Shown in pieces: positions 1 through 9,067 of a stretch of 64,000 bases of DNA. Each line of letters starts with the position of its first letter. Positions within the stretch are counted from its first letter, which is position 1. A program made the position numbers and the translations under genes. The stretch comes from Collimonas sp. OK412 (GTDB lineage Bacteria > Pseudomonadota > Gammaproteobacteria > Burkholderiales > Burkholderiaceae_D): the NCBI RefSeq assembly GCF_900112135.1, contig NZ_FOLC01000008.1:154798-218797 (forward strand), in the 5' to 3' direction. Under the pieces are notes generated by a model. The model made no database searches. It was not told the origin of the DNA and saw only the letters and a list, made by a program, of their open reading frames with translations.

Positions 1-1165
1 TTTTGCCTTATTGTTATTGTGCAGCCTGATTTTGCTTGCCTCCAGAAGATATCCGGACGATAAATCATTTGGCCAGGTGATGAAAGGCTATTGGCCGCTT
101 TGCCTGGCAATGTGCGCTCCTTTGGTTGCGGTATTTGCTAACCAGCTTGCATCCGGTCACTTCGCGGGCAGGACTTATGACCCGCTACTTCGGCTTGCGG
201 TGTTTGCCTTGATTTTCTGGATTCTCTCGTTCTTGCCGATCAGGTACATGAAACATGTGCAATGGGCCCTGGTCATAGGCGCATTTCTGGCAGTTGTCAA
301 AATCTATATCCTTACGGACGGCGGAGCCACGCGTTATGGAACAGATTTCATTCCCATCATCATTTTTTCCGAAATGGCCCTGTTGCTGGGGGTATTCTCG
401 GTATTTTCGATCGCGTGGAACAAGCCTGGCAATAAGCTGGCCATATTATTCAAAATTGCAGCGCTTTGTACCAGTTTGTATGTCGCCTATTTATCGCAAT
501 CACGCGGGGTCTGGCTGACGATACCGGTTTTTATTGCGCTTGCCTGCCTGGTAACCAAAAACATCCGCACCAGTTATAAATTATCTGTCGTAGTTTTTTT
601 TATAATATTAATTGGCGCCGTCGCCCACTACGGTCAAATTGTCAAAGAGCGAGTATCTGTTGCCGAAAGCGATATGACCCAGTATTCCGGGGGAGAAAAT
701 GTCGACACTTCTCTCGGCATCCGTCTTCAGCTATGGCGAGGATCCTGGGTGCTGTTTACAGAACACCCGATTTTCGGAGTCGGGGTAGAAGGATTCCCGA
801 AAGCATTGGAAGAGTTGTCGGAGAGAAATGTCATTACGCCGGTCGCAGCAGGTTTTCCGCATTCCCATAACGAAATATTATTCATGATGTCCAGGCTGGG
901 ATTATTCGGGCTGTTTGCATTATTGGCATTGTATTTTGTGCCGGCATATTATTTTTTACGCGATATACGCAATGATGACCATGAGGTTCGATATACGGCC
1001 GGGATGGGAGTAGCGCTCTGTCTTGGTTTTATCGTCCTGGGGCTGGTGGATGTCATATTTTTATGGTGGGAAATCTATCCTTACTATGCCTTGAGCATTG
1101 CGTTTTTCCTGACGTATATCATCAAGCGTAAAAAAATCCTGGCGGAACAGGGGCAGCTATCTTAA
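1..1165 (+). CDS. O-antigen ligase/polymerase family membrane protein, 5' end outside window
   Basis: An integral membrane protein of the Wzy_C / WaaL O-antigen ligase family, which joins or polymerises undecaprenyl-linked polysaccharide at the periplasmic face of the inner membrane. The reading frame is open to the left edge, so the true start is probably upstream; the first start-like codon inside the window is a TTG at 11. About ten hydrophobic segments are visible. The family's large periplasmic loop follows the SQSRGVW segment, with GIRLQLWRGSW and the later FPHSHNEIL stretch, where the conserved His of the ligase/polymerase signature sits. It converges on galE with only 11 bp between the stop codons. 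Whether it is a ligase or a Wzy polymerase cannot be decided from sequence alone. Confidence 0.8.
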   Translation, partial: FALLLLCSLILLASRRYPDDKSFGQVMKGYWPLCLAMCAPLVAVFANQLASGHFAGRTYDPLLRLAVFALIFWILSFLPIRYMKHVQWALVIGAFLAVVKIYILTDGGATRYGTDFIPIIIFSEMALLLGVFSVFSIAWNKPGNKLAILFKIAALCTSLYVAYLSQSRGVWLTIPVFIALACLVTKNIRTSYKLSVVVFFIILIGAVAHYGQIVKERVSVAESDMTQYSGGENVDTSLGIRLQLWRGSWVLFTEHPIFGVGVEGFPKALEELSERNVITPVAAGFPHSHNEILFMMSRLGLFGLFALLALYFVPAYYFLRDIRNDDHEVRYTAGMGVALCLGFIVLGLVDVIFLWWEIYPYYALSIAFFLTYIIKRKKILAEQGQLS

Positions 1166-1176
1166 TCTGCCCGGAT

Positions 1177-2202
1177 TCATATGCCGTCTGGATTCATGTT
1201 TTGCCAGCGCCATGAGTCGCTGCATATGACATCCAGTCCTCGTGTGGCCCGCCAGTCGAGGATTTCCGAGGCTAAAGACGGATCTGCGTAGTAGGCGGCG
1301 ACGTCACCCGAGCGTCTTGGCACAATTTCATAGGGAATCGGGCGCCCGCATGCTTTTTCATAAGCGTGAATTACCTCAAGGACGCTGATCCCATGTCCAG
1401 CGCCAAGATTCACGGTGAACGATCCATTGCCGGATGCACCGTCATCAAGCAGATGCGATACCGCCGATACATGCCCCTCCGCCAGGTCCATTACATGGAT
1501 ATAGTCGCGCACGCCGGTGCCATCCTGGGTAGGGTAATCACCGCCATATATGCGTAATTTCTCCAGTTTGCCCACTGCAACCTGCGCGACATAAGGCATC
1601 AAATTATTTGGAACGCCGCGCGGATTTTCACCGATCAACCCGCTCTTGTGTGCGCCGACCGGATTGAAATAGCGCAAATATCCTATTTTCCAGTCACGAT
1701 CCGAATGTTCGAGATCGCGCAGGATTTGCTCGCCCATCAATTTTGTCTGGCCATATGGACTGGTTGTCCGTAAAGGCGCGTCCTCTTTGATCGGTACTGA
1801 ATCGGGGTCGCCGTAGACCGTGGCCGATGAGCTGAATACCAGTGTTTTTACGCTATGCCGTGCCATCACCGAACATAAATTCAACAAGCCGTTCAAATTG
1901 GTGTCGTAGTAGGTCAATGGCTTTTCTACCGATTCTCCCACTGCCTTCAGTGCGGCAAAATGAATGGCTGCGTCGATTTTATGCTGCTGGAAAATGGAGT
2001 CGAGCAGGGATGCATCCCGTACGTCGCCTTCAATAAAATTCAGTGTTGACTGGGTAATCGCAGAAATGCGTCCAATCACTTCCATGCTGCTGTTGCAGAA
2101 ATTATCCAGGCCGATCACGTCATACCCGGCCTCAAGCAAGGCGCACCAGGTATGAGAGCCAATATATCCGGTGGCTCCGGTCAGGATGATGGTTTTCTTC
2201 AT
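1177..2202 (-). CDS. galE: UDP-glucose 4-epimerase
   Basis: Interconverts UDP-glucose and UDP-galactose in the cytoplasm, supplying sugar nucleotides for surface polysaccharide. The 341-residue length is normal for GalE. An extended short-chain dehydrogenase fold is shown by the N-terminal NAD-binding motif TGATGYIGSH (residues 8-17), the catalytic SPYGQTK segment carrying the YxxxK pair, and the SSSATVYG stretch with the catalytic Ser region. The C-terminal part has the usual substrate-binding YGGDYPTQDGTGVRDYIHV segment. It lies next to the O-antigen ligase-like gene on the opposite strand, which fits a role in lipopolysaccharide or exopolysaccharide precursor supply. Confidence 0.95.
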   Translation of the reverse strand: MKKTIILTGATGYIGSHTWCALLEAGYDVIGLDNFCNSSMEVIGRISAITQSTLNFIEGDVRDASLLDSIFQQHKIDAAIHFAALKAVGESVEKPLTYYDTNLNGLLNLCSVMARHSVKTLVFSSSATVYGDPDSVPIKEDAPLRTTSPYGQTKLMGEQILRDLEHSDRDWKIGYLRYFNPVGAHKSGLIGENPRGVPNNLMPYVAQVAVGKLEKLRIYGGDYPTQDGTGVRDYIHVMDLAEGHVSAVSHLLDDGASGNGSFTVNLGAGHGISVLEVIHAYEKACGRPIPYEIVPRRSGDVAAYYADPSLASEILDWRATRGLDVICSDSWRWQNMNPDGI

Positions 2203-2251
2203 GGGGAATCTATTTCAATCCATATTGGGGGCAGAGACAAACTGTAATGGT

Positions 2252-2281
2252 AAAAAAAACGCCGCACAAGTGCGGCGTTTT
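2252..2281 (-). terminator. Rho-independent terminator of the RND efflux operon
   Basis: A perfect stem of about 12 bp (2256-2267 with 2270-2281, core GCCGCAC/GTGCGGC) with a 2-nt loop is followed on the minus strand by eight T residues (complement of the A run 2252-2259). It lies 22 bp after the stop of the outer-membrane channel gene, so it ends the three-gene efflux transcript. Confidence 0.9.
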
Positions 2282-2303
2282 GCAGGACTCAAGCCCAGGA
2301 CGG

Positions 2304-3749
2304 TTATTTCGTCGCCGCCACCACGGTATTTTCATTCAAACCGCCACCCAGCGACCGGTACAGGTCGATCGCATTGTTCAGGCGCAGCTGCCGCGTCTGG
2401 ATCAGGGACTGCTGCGCCGAGAACAGGTCACGCTGCGCATTCAGGCGGTCGGTCGAACTGGCGATGCCGTTCTTGTAGCGCAGTTCGGTCAACTTCACCC
2501 GCTGTTCCTGCGCCTTGAGGAAGGCATCCTGGGCTGCCAGCTGTTCTTCCAGCGTGCCACGGGCAACCAGTGCATCGGCAACTTCCCGGAATGCGCTCTG
2601 GATGGTTTTCTCGTAGCTGGCAATCGCCAGGTTCTTGCGGATCTCGCTCAGCGACAGGTTGGCGCGGTTGCGGCCGCCCTCGAAAATCGGCAGCGTCAGC
2701 TGCGGCACGAACGACCAGGTGCGGCTGCCGGCCGAGAACAGGCTGCCCAGCGATGTGCTCGCATTGCCGATTCCCGCCGTCAGCGAGATGGTCGGGAAGA
2801 AGGCGGCGCGCGCCGCACCGATATTGGCGTTGGCGGAACGCAGCTGCTGCTCCGCTTCACGGATATCGGGACGGCGGTTCAACAGATCGGAAGGCAGGCC
2901 GGCCGGGATCTCGGTGACGATTTGCTCATCCGACAGCGATTGCGGCGCGGGCAGGTCGCCTAACGGCTTGCCGACCAGCAGAACCAAGGCGTTGGTGGCC
3001 TGGCCGCGCTGGCGCACCAGCGTCGCCAGCGATACGCGGGCAGACTGCACCAGCGTTTCGGAGTTGCGCAGGTCGAGTTCCGACGAGGCGCCGACATCAA
3101 AACGCATCTTGTCCAGCTTGTAGTCGTCCAGGCGGCTGTCCAGGGTCTGCTGCGCCAGCCTTTGCTGCTCGGCATACGACTGCTCGGTCAGGTAAGCCTG
3201 GGCAACTTGCGAGATCAGGCTGATCTGCGCCGCCTGGCGTGCTTCTTCGGTCGCCAGGTAGCTGGCCAGGGCGGCATCTTTCAAGCTGCGCACGCGGCCG
3301 AAAAAGTCCAGCTCGAACGAGGTCATGTTCAAGCCGACCTGGTAAGCGGTGCCAACCGCGTTCTGGCCCGGCACCAGCTGGTACGTGGCGGTACGGCCGC
3401 GGGTGCGGCTGAAATTGCCGTCGAAGTTGGGCAAGGCGTCGGCCGCCGTGATGTCGTACTGCGCGCGCGCCTGCTCGATGTTCAAGGCAGCGGTGCGCAG
3501 GTCACGGTTGTTTTCAAGCGCCGAGGCGATCAGCGCCTGCAGCCGCTGGTCCGGGAAAAACTGGCGCCAGCCGAGCGCCGCCGCATCCAGCTGCGCCTGG
3601 CCGTCGGCGGCAGCCGGATAGCTGCCGGCCACCGGCGCTTCCGGCCGTACGTAGGTCGGCGCCATGGTGCAACCCGAGAGGACCCCTGCCAAGAGCAGGG
3701 CGCCGGTCAGTTGCTTGGGTAAGTACGCCGTAATTGCCATATTAAACAT
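2304..3749 (-). CDS. Outer-membrane efflux channel lipoprotein, NodT/OprM family
   Basis: The outer-membrane duct of a tripartite RND pump, a trimer that carries drugs or other solutes from the periplasm out of the cell. A lipobox ending LSGC near residue 32 predicts a lipidated N terminus, followed by two tandem outer-membrane efflux (OEP) domains typical of NodT-type channels; 481 residues is the usual size. I chose the ATG at 3749 because GGAGA sits 7 nt upstream; a longer start at 3764 and a shorter one at 3740 are possible. The 3749 start overlaps the end of the RND pump gene (stop 3742-3744), a sign of translational coupling. It is the last gene of the operon before the terminator at 2252-2281. 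Confidence 0.92.
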   Translation of the reverse strand: MFNMAITAYLPKQLTGALLLAGVLSGCTMAPTYVRPEAPVAGSYPAAADGQAQLDAAALGWRQFFPDQRLQALIASALENNRDLRTAALNIEQARAQYDITAADALPNFDGNFSRTRGRTATYQLVPGQNAVGTAYQVGLNMTSFELDFFGRVRSLKDAALASYLATEEARQAAQISLISQVAQAYLTEQSYAEQQRLAQQTLDSRLDDYKLDKMRFDVGASSELDLRNSETLVQSARVSLATLVRQRGQATNALVLLVGKPLGDLPAPQSLSDEQIVTEIPAGLPSDLLNRRPDIREAEQQLRSANANIGAARAAFFPTISLTAGIGNASTSLGSLFSAGSRTWSFVPQLTLPIFEGGRNRANLSLSEIRKNLAIASYEKTIQSAFREVADALVARGTLEEQLAAQDAFLKAQEQRVKLTELRYKNGIASSTDRLNAQRDLFSAQQSLIQTRQLRLNNAIDLYRSLGGGLNENTVVAATK

Positions 3750-6700
3750 GCTGATTCTCCACATCTATTTTCTGATTGGCCGCATGCAGCTTGCGTTGGC
3801 GTTCGCTGCCTTTGAATAGTTTGCGCACCACCACGAAGAACACTGGCACCAGGAATACCGCCAAGGCCGTCGCTGTGATCATGCCGCCCATCACGCCGGT
3901 ACCGATTGCGCGTTGGCTGCCTGAACCGGCGCCGGTCTTGATCGCCAGCGGCAACACGCCCAGGATGAAAGCGAACGAGGTCATCAGAATCGGCCGGAAC
4001 CGCAGATGCACAGCTTCCAGCGTCGCTTCGATCAGGCCCTTGCCTTGCGCCTGCAGGTCTTTAGCGAATTCGATAATCAGAATCGCGTTCTTCGCCGACA
4101 AGCCGACCACGGTAATCATCCCGACCTTGAAGTAGACGTCGTTAGGCATGCCGCGCAAGGTTACGCCCAGCAATGCGCCGAGAATCCCCAGCGGTACCAC
4201 CAGCATCACTGCCAGCGGGATGGAAGTGCTTTCGTACAATGCTGCCAACACCAGGAACACCGCCAGCAGCGACAATGCGTAAAGCATCGGTGCTTGCGAG
4301 CCTGAAGTCTTTTCTTCCAGCGACTGGCCGGTCCATTCAAAGCCGAAGCCGGGAGGGAGTTTCGCGGTCAACGCTTCCATCTCGTCCATCGCTTCACCTG
4401 TGCTGTGGCCAGGTGATGCGCCACCGGAGATTTTCATCGCCGGATAGCCGTTATAGCGCGTCAGCTGTACCGGACCGTTAGTCCAGTGCGAGCTGGTGAA
4501 TGACGAGAACGGCACCATGGTTCCTTGGGTGTTCTTGACATACAACCTGGCCAGGTCTTCCGGTTGCAGCCGTTGCGGTGCATCGGCTTGCACGATTACC
4601 CGTTGTTGACGGCCCTGGTTAGGGAAGTCATTTACGTAGGAAGAGCCAAGCGCGGTCGACAGCGCGCTGTTGATGGCGTTGAACGAAACACCCAGGGCAT
4701 TAGCCTTGTCGCGGTCGATATCGAGCTGCAGCTGCGGTGCATCTTCCAGGCCTTCAGGACGAACTCCAGCCAGGATCTTGCTTTGCGATGCCATGCCCAG
4801 CATTTGGTTACGCGCTGCGGTTAGCGCGGCATGCCCTTGTCCCGAACGGTCTTGCAGGCGGAAGGTAAAGCCTGTGGCGTTGCCCAGTTCTGGAATCGGC
4901 GGGGGATTCAAAGGATAGACGATGGCGTCCTTGATTTGCGTGAACACGCCGAATGCCTTGCCGGCGATTGCGTCGGCCGACTGATCCGGACCACGTTCGC
5001 TCCAGTCCTTGAGCGGTGTGAACACCAGGCCGGCATTCTGACCGTTGCCCGAGAAACTGAACCCGGTAATGGCAACCACATGGGCCACACCAGGCAATTT
5101 CGAATAGTAGTCTTCAATCGTCTTGATGACTTCCAAGGTGCGGTTGGTGCTGGCGCCGGAAGGCAATTGCACGTTGGTGATGATGTAGCCCTGGTCCTCG
5201 GCCGGCAGGAACGACGCCGGCAAGCGGGCATACAGCAAACCGACGCCTATCAGGATCGCGCCATATATCAGCAGGTAACGGCCGGTCTTGGTCAGCATCT
5301 TGGCGATAACGCCTTGATAGCCGTTGGTGGTCGCGTTGAACTTGCGGTTGAACCAGCCGAAGAAACCCTTCTTCTCGTGGTGATGTCCAGCTTCCACCGG
5401 TTTCAGGATGGTGGCGCACAGCGCCGGTGTCAGTGTGAACGCCATCAGCACCGAGAACACCATCGAAGCGACCATCGACAGCGAGAACTGGCGGTAAATC
5501 GCGCCAACCGCGCCGCTGAAGAACGCCATCGGGATGAACACCGCGATCAGCACCAGGGTGATACCGATCAGCGCGCCGGTGATCTGGCCCATCGCCTTGC
5601 GGGTTGCATCGCGCGGCGACAAACCTTCTTCGCTCATGATGCGCTCGACGTTTTCCACTACCACGATCGCATCGTCGATCAGGATACCGATCGCCAATAC
5701 CATGCCGAACATGGTCAGGACGTTGATCGAGAAGCCGAACAGCAGCAGCGTGGCGAAAGTACCCATCAGGGCCACCGGCACAACCACGGTCGGGATCAGG
5801 GTGTAGCGGATGTTTTGCAGGAACAGGTACATCACCAGGAACACCAGGATGATCGCCTCTACCAAGGTCTTGACCACTTCTTCGATCGAAATCTTGACGA
5901 ATTTCGAGGTGTCGTAAGGAATGGTGTATGTGACGCCGGGCGGGAAATACTTCGACAGCTCAGCCATCTTGGCATGGACTGCGGTAGCGGTGCCCAGCGC
6001 ATTGGCAGTTGGCGACAACTGCACGCCGACGAAGGAAGTCGGCTTGCCGTCCAGCCGGCCGGCTGTCGCATAAGACTGGCCACCGATTTCAATACGCGCA
6101 ACGTCGCGCAAACGTACCACCGATCCATCCGCATTGGCGCGCAACTGGATATTGCCGAACTGTTCAACCGTATTCAGCTGGCCGGTGACAACCACGGTGG
6201 CGGAAATCTGCTGAGTGCCAGGGCTAGGCAAATCGCCGATGGTGCCGCCTGCGACCAAAGCATTTTGTGCAGTGATTGCAGTCGTGACGTCGCCTGGCGT
6301 CAGATTGAGACCAACCAGTTTGGCTGGATCAATCCAAATCCGCATGGCGCGTTCAGTACCGAACAGCTGGGCCTGGCCAACGCCCGGCACGCGCTTGATT
6401 TCGTTCAGCACGTTGCGCGACAGGTAATCGCCGAGTGCAATCGGGTCGAGCTTGCCGTCACTTGAAGACAGGCCGATAAACATCAGGAAGTTGCTGCGCG
6501 ACTTGGTCACTTGCACACCCTGTTGCGTGACTGCCGCCGGCAGGCGAGCTTCTACCCGCTTCAAGCGGTTTTGCACGTCCACTGCTGCCAGGTCGGCATT
6601 GGTTTCAGGCGAAAACGTCACGGTGATGGCTACCGTGCCGTTAGCCTGGCTTTGCGACTCGATATATTGCAAACCGTCGGCGCCGTTCATTTCCTGTTCA

Positions 6701-6894
6701 ATCAGGCTGGTAACGCTATCGTCGAGGGTTTGTGCAGTTGCGCCAGGGTAGGTGGCGTTAACTACAATCGTCGGCGGTGCAATCGAAGGATACTGCGCCA
6801 CCGGTAATTGCGTGATCGCCAAAGCACCCCCGAGCAGGATGAAGATGGCGAGCACCCACGCAAATACGGGGCGGTCGATGAAAAACTTGCCCAT
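3742..6894 (-). CDS. RND multidrug efflux transporter, AcrB/MexB type
   Basis: The inner-membrane proton-driven pump of a hydrophobe/amphiphile efflux-1 (HAE1) system. At 1050 residues it matches the AcrB/MexB length. Proton-relay residues are visible: the Asp pair in GILIDDAIVVVENVER (TM4) and the Lys in VGLSAKNAILIIEFAKD (TM10). Two large periplasmic porter loops lie between TM1-2 and TM7-8. The start at 6894 has a good AAGGAG site 10 nt upstream. It is the middle gene of the operon, 11 bp after the adaptor gene. Substrates cannot be told from sequence; the AcrR-like regulator next door points to broad drug, bile or plant-compound efflux. Confidence 0.95.
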   Translation of the reverse strand: MGKFFIDRPVFAWVLAIFILLGGALAITQLPVAQYPSIAPPTIVVNATYPGATAQTLDDSVTSLIEQEMNGADGLQYIESQSQANGTVAITVTFSPETNADLAAVDVQNRLKRVEARLPAAVTQQGVQVTKSRSNFLMFIGLSSSDGKLDPIALGDYLSRNVLNEIKRVPGVGQAQLFGTERAMRIWIDPAKLVGLNLTPGDVTTAITAQNALVAGGTIGDLPSPGTQQISATVVVTGQLNTVEQFGNIQLRANADGSVVRLRDVARIEIGGQSYATAGRLDGKPTSFVGVQLSPTANALGTATAVHAKMAELSKYFPPGVTYTIPYDTSKFVKISIEEVVKTLVEAIILVFLVMYLFLQNIRYTLIPTVVVPVALMGTFATLLLFGFSINVLTMFGMVLAIGILIDDAIVVVENVERIMSEEGLSPRDATRKAMGQITGALIGITLVLIAVFIPMAFFSGAVGAIYRQFSLSMVASMVFSVLMAFTLTPALCATILKPVEAGHHHEKKGFFGWFNRKFNATTNGYQGVIAKMLTKTGRYLLIYGAILIGVGLLYARLPASFLPAEDQGYIITNVQLPSGASTNRTLEVIKTIEDYYSKLPGVAHVVAITGFSFSGNGQNAGLVFTPLKDWSERGPDQSADAIAGKAFGVFTQIKDAIVYPLNPPPIPELGNATGFTFRLQDRSGQGHAALTAARNQMLGMASQSKILAGVRPEGLEDAPQLQLDIDRDKANALGVSFNAINSALSTALGSSYVNDFPNQGRQQRVIVQADAPQRLQPEDLARLYVKNTQGTMVPFSSFTSSHWTNGPVQLTRYNGYPAMKISGGASPGHSTGEAMDEMEALTAKLPPGFGFEWTGQSLEEKTSGSQAPMLYALSLLAVFLVLAALYESTSIPLAVMLVVPLGILGALLGVTLRGMPNDVYFKVGMITVVGLSAKNAILIIEFAKDLQAQGKGLIEATLEAVHLRFRPILMTSFAFILGVLPLAIKTGAGSGSQRAIGTGVMGGMITATALAVFLVPVFFVVVRKLFKGSERQRKLHAANQKIDVENQHV

Positions 6895-6905
6895 TGATAG
6901 GCTCC

Positions 6906-8141
6906 TTATTTAGCGGTAGATGTAGCAGCTGAGGCAGCTGCCGCGCTGGCGCTGGCGCCGGCCGCTGCAGCGGGTGCGGCTGTAGCTGCCGGAGCAGCAT
7001 TAGGCTTCCATGGCGACGGATTGACCGGCGCGCCTGGCTTCACCTTTTGCAAGCCGTCAACGATCACCTTGTCGCCGGCTTTCAGGCCTTCGGCAACGAT
7101 CCATTTGTCGCCTTGTGCGACATCGGCGATTACCGGCCGTACGGCCACTTTATTGTCAGCGCCGATCACGAACACCGAAGCGCCGTTGAGGTCGCGCTGG
7201 ACTGCCTGTTGCGGCACGGTCAGGGCGGAGGCGTTGACTGCCTGCTCGAGCCTGGCGCGTACATACATGCCAGGCAACAGGCTGCGGTCCGGGTTAGGGA
7301 ATTCAGCGCGCAGGGTGACCGAACCGGTGTTGGCGTCGACCGTCAGGTCGGAAAACAGCAGCTTGCCGCTTTGCGGGTAGGTGCGGCCGTCTTCAGTCAC
7401 CAGAGTGACCTTGGCTTGGCCGGCGCCGGCGCTTTCCAGCTGGCCGCTCTTCATTGCCTGCTGCAATTTGAGGATGTCGGTGCTGGACTGGGTCAGGTTG
7501 ACGTAGATCGGATCGATCTGCTGCACCACTGCCAGCTGGGTCACTTCACCCTGGCCGACCAGTGCGCCTTCGGTCACCAGCGCCTTGCCGATGCGGCCGG
7601 AAATCGGCGAGGTCACGGTGGCGTAGCCGAGGTTGAGGCTGGCGGTCTGGCGTGCAGCCTTGGCGGATGCAACGTCAGCGGCAGCTTGCTTCTGGGTGGC
7701 AACGGTGTCGTCGTAATCCTGCTTGCTGACGGCATTGACGTCCACCAGCGGCTTGTAGCGCTGTGCCTTCAGGGTCGCGGTAGTCAGGTTTGCTTCGGCC
7801 TTGGCCAAGGTTGCCTGGGCACTGTCGTAAGCGGCTTGCAACGGCGCCGGATCGATCTGGTACAGGGTCTGGCCAGCCTTTACATCGCTGCCTTCGCGGA
7901 AATTCCGCTTGAGCACGATACCGGCTGCCCGCGCGCCGATCTGGGCGATACGGGTAGCTTCCAGCCGGCCTGGCAATTCCGTGGTGAGGGCAAGGCGTTC
8001 CGGGGCGACGGTGACGAATGAAACACCGGCTGGCGGTTGCGCTTGGGCTTCCGGCTTCTTGCCGCAGGCGGCAACAGCGGACAGGAGCGCGATAGCCAGG
8101 GTGATACGCGTGAGACGACTGATAGAGCTAACTGAATTCAT
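6906..8141 (-). CDS. RND periplasmic adaptor lipoprotein, AcrA/MexA type
   Basis: The membrane-fusion protein that bridges the RND pump and the outer-membrane channel. From the ATG at 8141 it has a signal peptide and a lipobox ending AAC (SAVAACGKK), then the lipoyl/barrel-sandwich halves, a coiled-coil hairpin rich in Ala and Lys (about residues 100-165), a beta-barrel domain and a low-complexity Ala/Pro tail. The frame is open further upstream to 8300, but that stretch contains the palindromic operator and no good ribosome site, whereas GCGAGAA precedes the ATG at 8141. It is the first gene of the efflux operon and reads away from the repressor gene at 8386. Confidence 0.93.
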   Translation of the reverse strand: MNSVSSISRLTRITLAIALLSAVAACGKKPEAQAQPPAGVSFVTVAPERLALTTELPGRLEATRIAQIGARAAGIVLKRNFREGSDVKAGQTLYQIDPAPLQAAYDSAQATLAKAEANLTTATLKAQRYKPLVDVNAVSKQDYDDTVATQKQAAADVASAKAARQTASLNLGYATVTSPISGRIGKALVTEGALVGQGEVTQLAVVQQIDPIYVNLTQSSTDILKLQQAMKSGQLESAGAGQAKVTLVTEDGRTYPQSGKLLFSDLTVDANTGSVTLRAEFPNPDRSLLPGMYVRARLEQAVNASALTVPQQAVQRDLNGASVFVIGADNKVAVRPVIADVAQGDKWIVAEGLKAGDKVIVDGLQKVKPGAPVNPSPWKPNAAPAATAAPAAAAGASASAAAASAATSTAK

Positions 8142-8283
8142 AAAATTCTCGCACGGTAATTGAGGAAAGACTGCAGATCTGACAGGTGACTCTGTTTCTG
8201 GAATTGACATAGGATATATAAGTAATTGCTTTGTTGCACCGGATGCCTTGCCAGAAAGCGGGTGGAACAGCCGGAATCCTGCT

Positions 8284-8310
8284 ATTATACATACATGCAC
8301 GAATGTATGT
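8284..8310 (-). promoter_or_regulatory. Efflux operon promoter -10 with AcrR-type operator
   Basis: A perfect inverted repeat, ACATACAT (8289-8296) and ATGTATGT (8303-8310) with a 6-bp spacer, abuts a consensus TATAAT on the minus strand (8284-8289). Bound repressor would cover the region between -10 and -35 of the promoter reading into the adaptor gene, and it would also sit upstream of the divergent repressor gene. From memory, the E. coli AcrR operator is a 24-bp palindrome with the same ACATACAT/ATGTATGT arms and a 6-bp spacer. Confidence 0.8.
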
Positions 8311-8385
8311 GTTATGTCTGTATTGCTAATAAATTATTTGCTGCGAGCGCACAAAATATCGTAACAGTTTGGAGGTCGGCTTAAA

Positions 8386-9030
8386 ATGGCTAGAAGTACA
8401 AAAGAAGAAGCACTGGAAACGCGGAGCCGCATCCTGGATGCGGCAGCGGAGGTGTTTCACCAGCACGGCGTGGCGCGCACCACGCTGGCCGACGTCGCCA
8501 GCGCCGCTGACGTGACGCGCGGAGCTATCTATTGGCACTTCAAGAACAAGAGCGATTTATTCGATGCCATGTGTGAGCGGGTGCGCCTGCCGATGGAAGC
8601 GATGATCGAAAAGACCGCAGACGAAAATGCGCACGATCCCCTGAACCAGTTCCGCAACAGATGTTTGTTCACCCTGCAGGAAGCGACGCTCAATCCGCAG
8701 TCGCGCAAGATTTTTGAAATTGTCCTGCACAAGTGCGAGCTGGTGGATCCGGAAGATCCTATCTATATCCGCCAGCATGAGTGTTTCTTGCAAGGCCGTA
8801 CCGACATAGAACGCTTGCTGCGGTTCGCGATTGCAAAAGGTCAGCTGCCGCGCGAACTGGATCCGGTGATGGCCGCGGTCATGGTGCAAGGATTGCTGTT
8901 CGGCATCCTGAGCAACTGGACCTTCAGCCCGCACAGCTTTGATCTCGCCGACAATGTTTCAAAAGTAGTCGACAACTGCATCCACATGTTCAAGACATCG
9001 CCGTTCATGCTGAAAAACAACGACGCCTGA
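8386..9030 (+). CDS. acrR: TetR-family repressor, AcrR/TtgR type
   Basis: A ligand-responsive repressor of the adjacent efflux operon. The N-terminal helix-turn-helix is clear (ILDAAAEVFHQHGVARTTLADV, then GVTRGAIYWHFKNK-like recognition helix reading DVTRGAIYWHFKNK, about residues 18-60), and the C-terminal two thirds match the AcrR ligand-binding domain. Length is 214 residues, as in AcrR. GGAGG lies about 10 nt before the ATG. The gene diverges from the pump operon, with the perfect palindrome at 8289-8310 between them, so it very probably represses the pump and itself, with release when a pump substrate binds. Confidence 0.9.
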   Translation: MARSTKEEALETRSRILDAAAEVFHQHGVARTTLADVASAADVTRGAIYWHFKNKSDLFDAMCERVRLPMEAMIEKTADENAHDPLNQFRNRCLFTLQEATLNPQSRKIFEIVLHKCELVDPEDPIYIRQHECFLQGRTDIERLLRFAIAKGQLPRELDPVMAAVMVQGLLFGILSNWTFSPHSFDLADNVSKVVDNCIHMFKTSPFMLKNNDA

Positions 9031-9067
9031 TCCTGATGTGCAGTTCCCGGGTCCGCCAGGAATCCGT

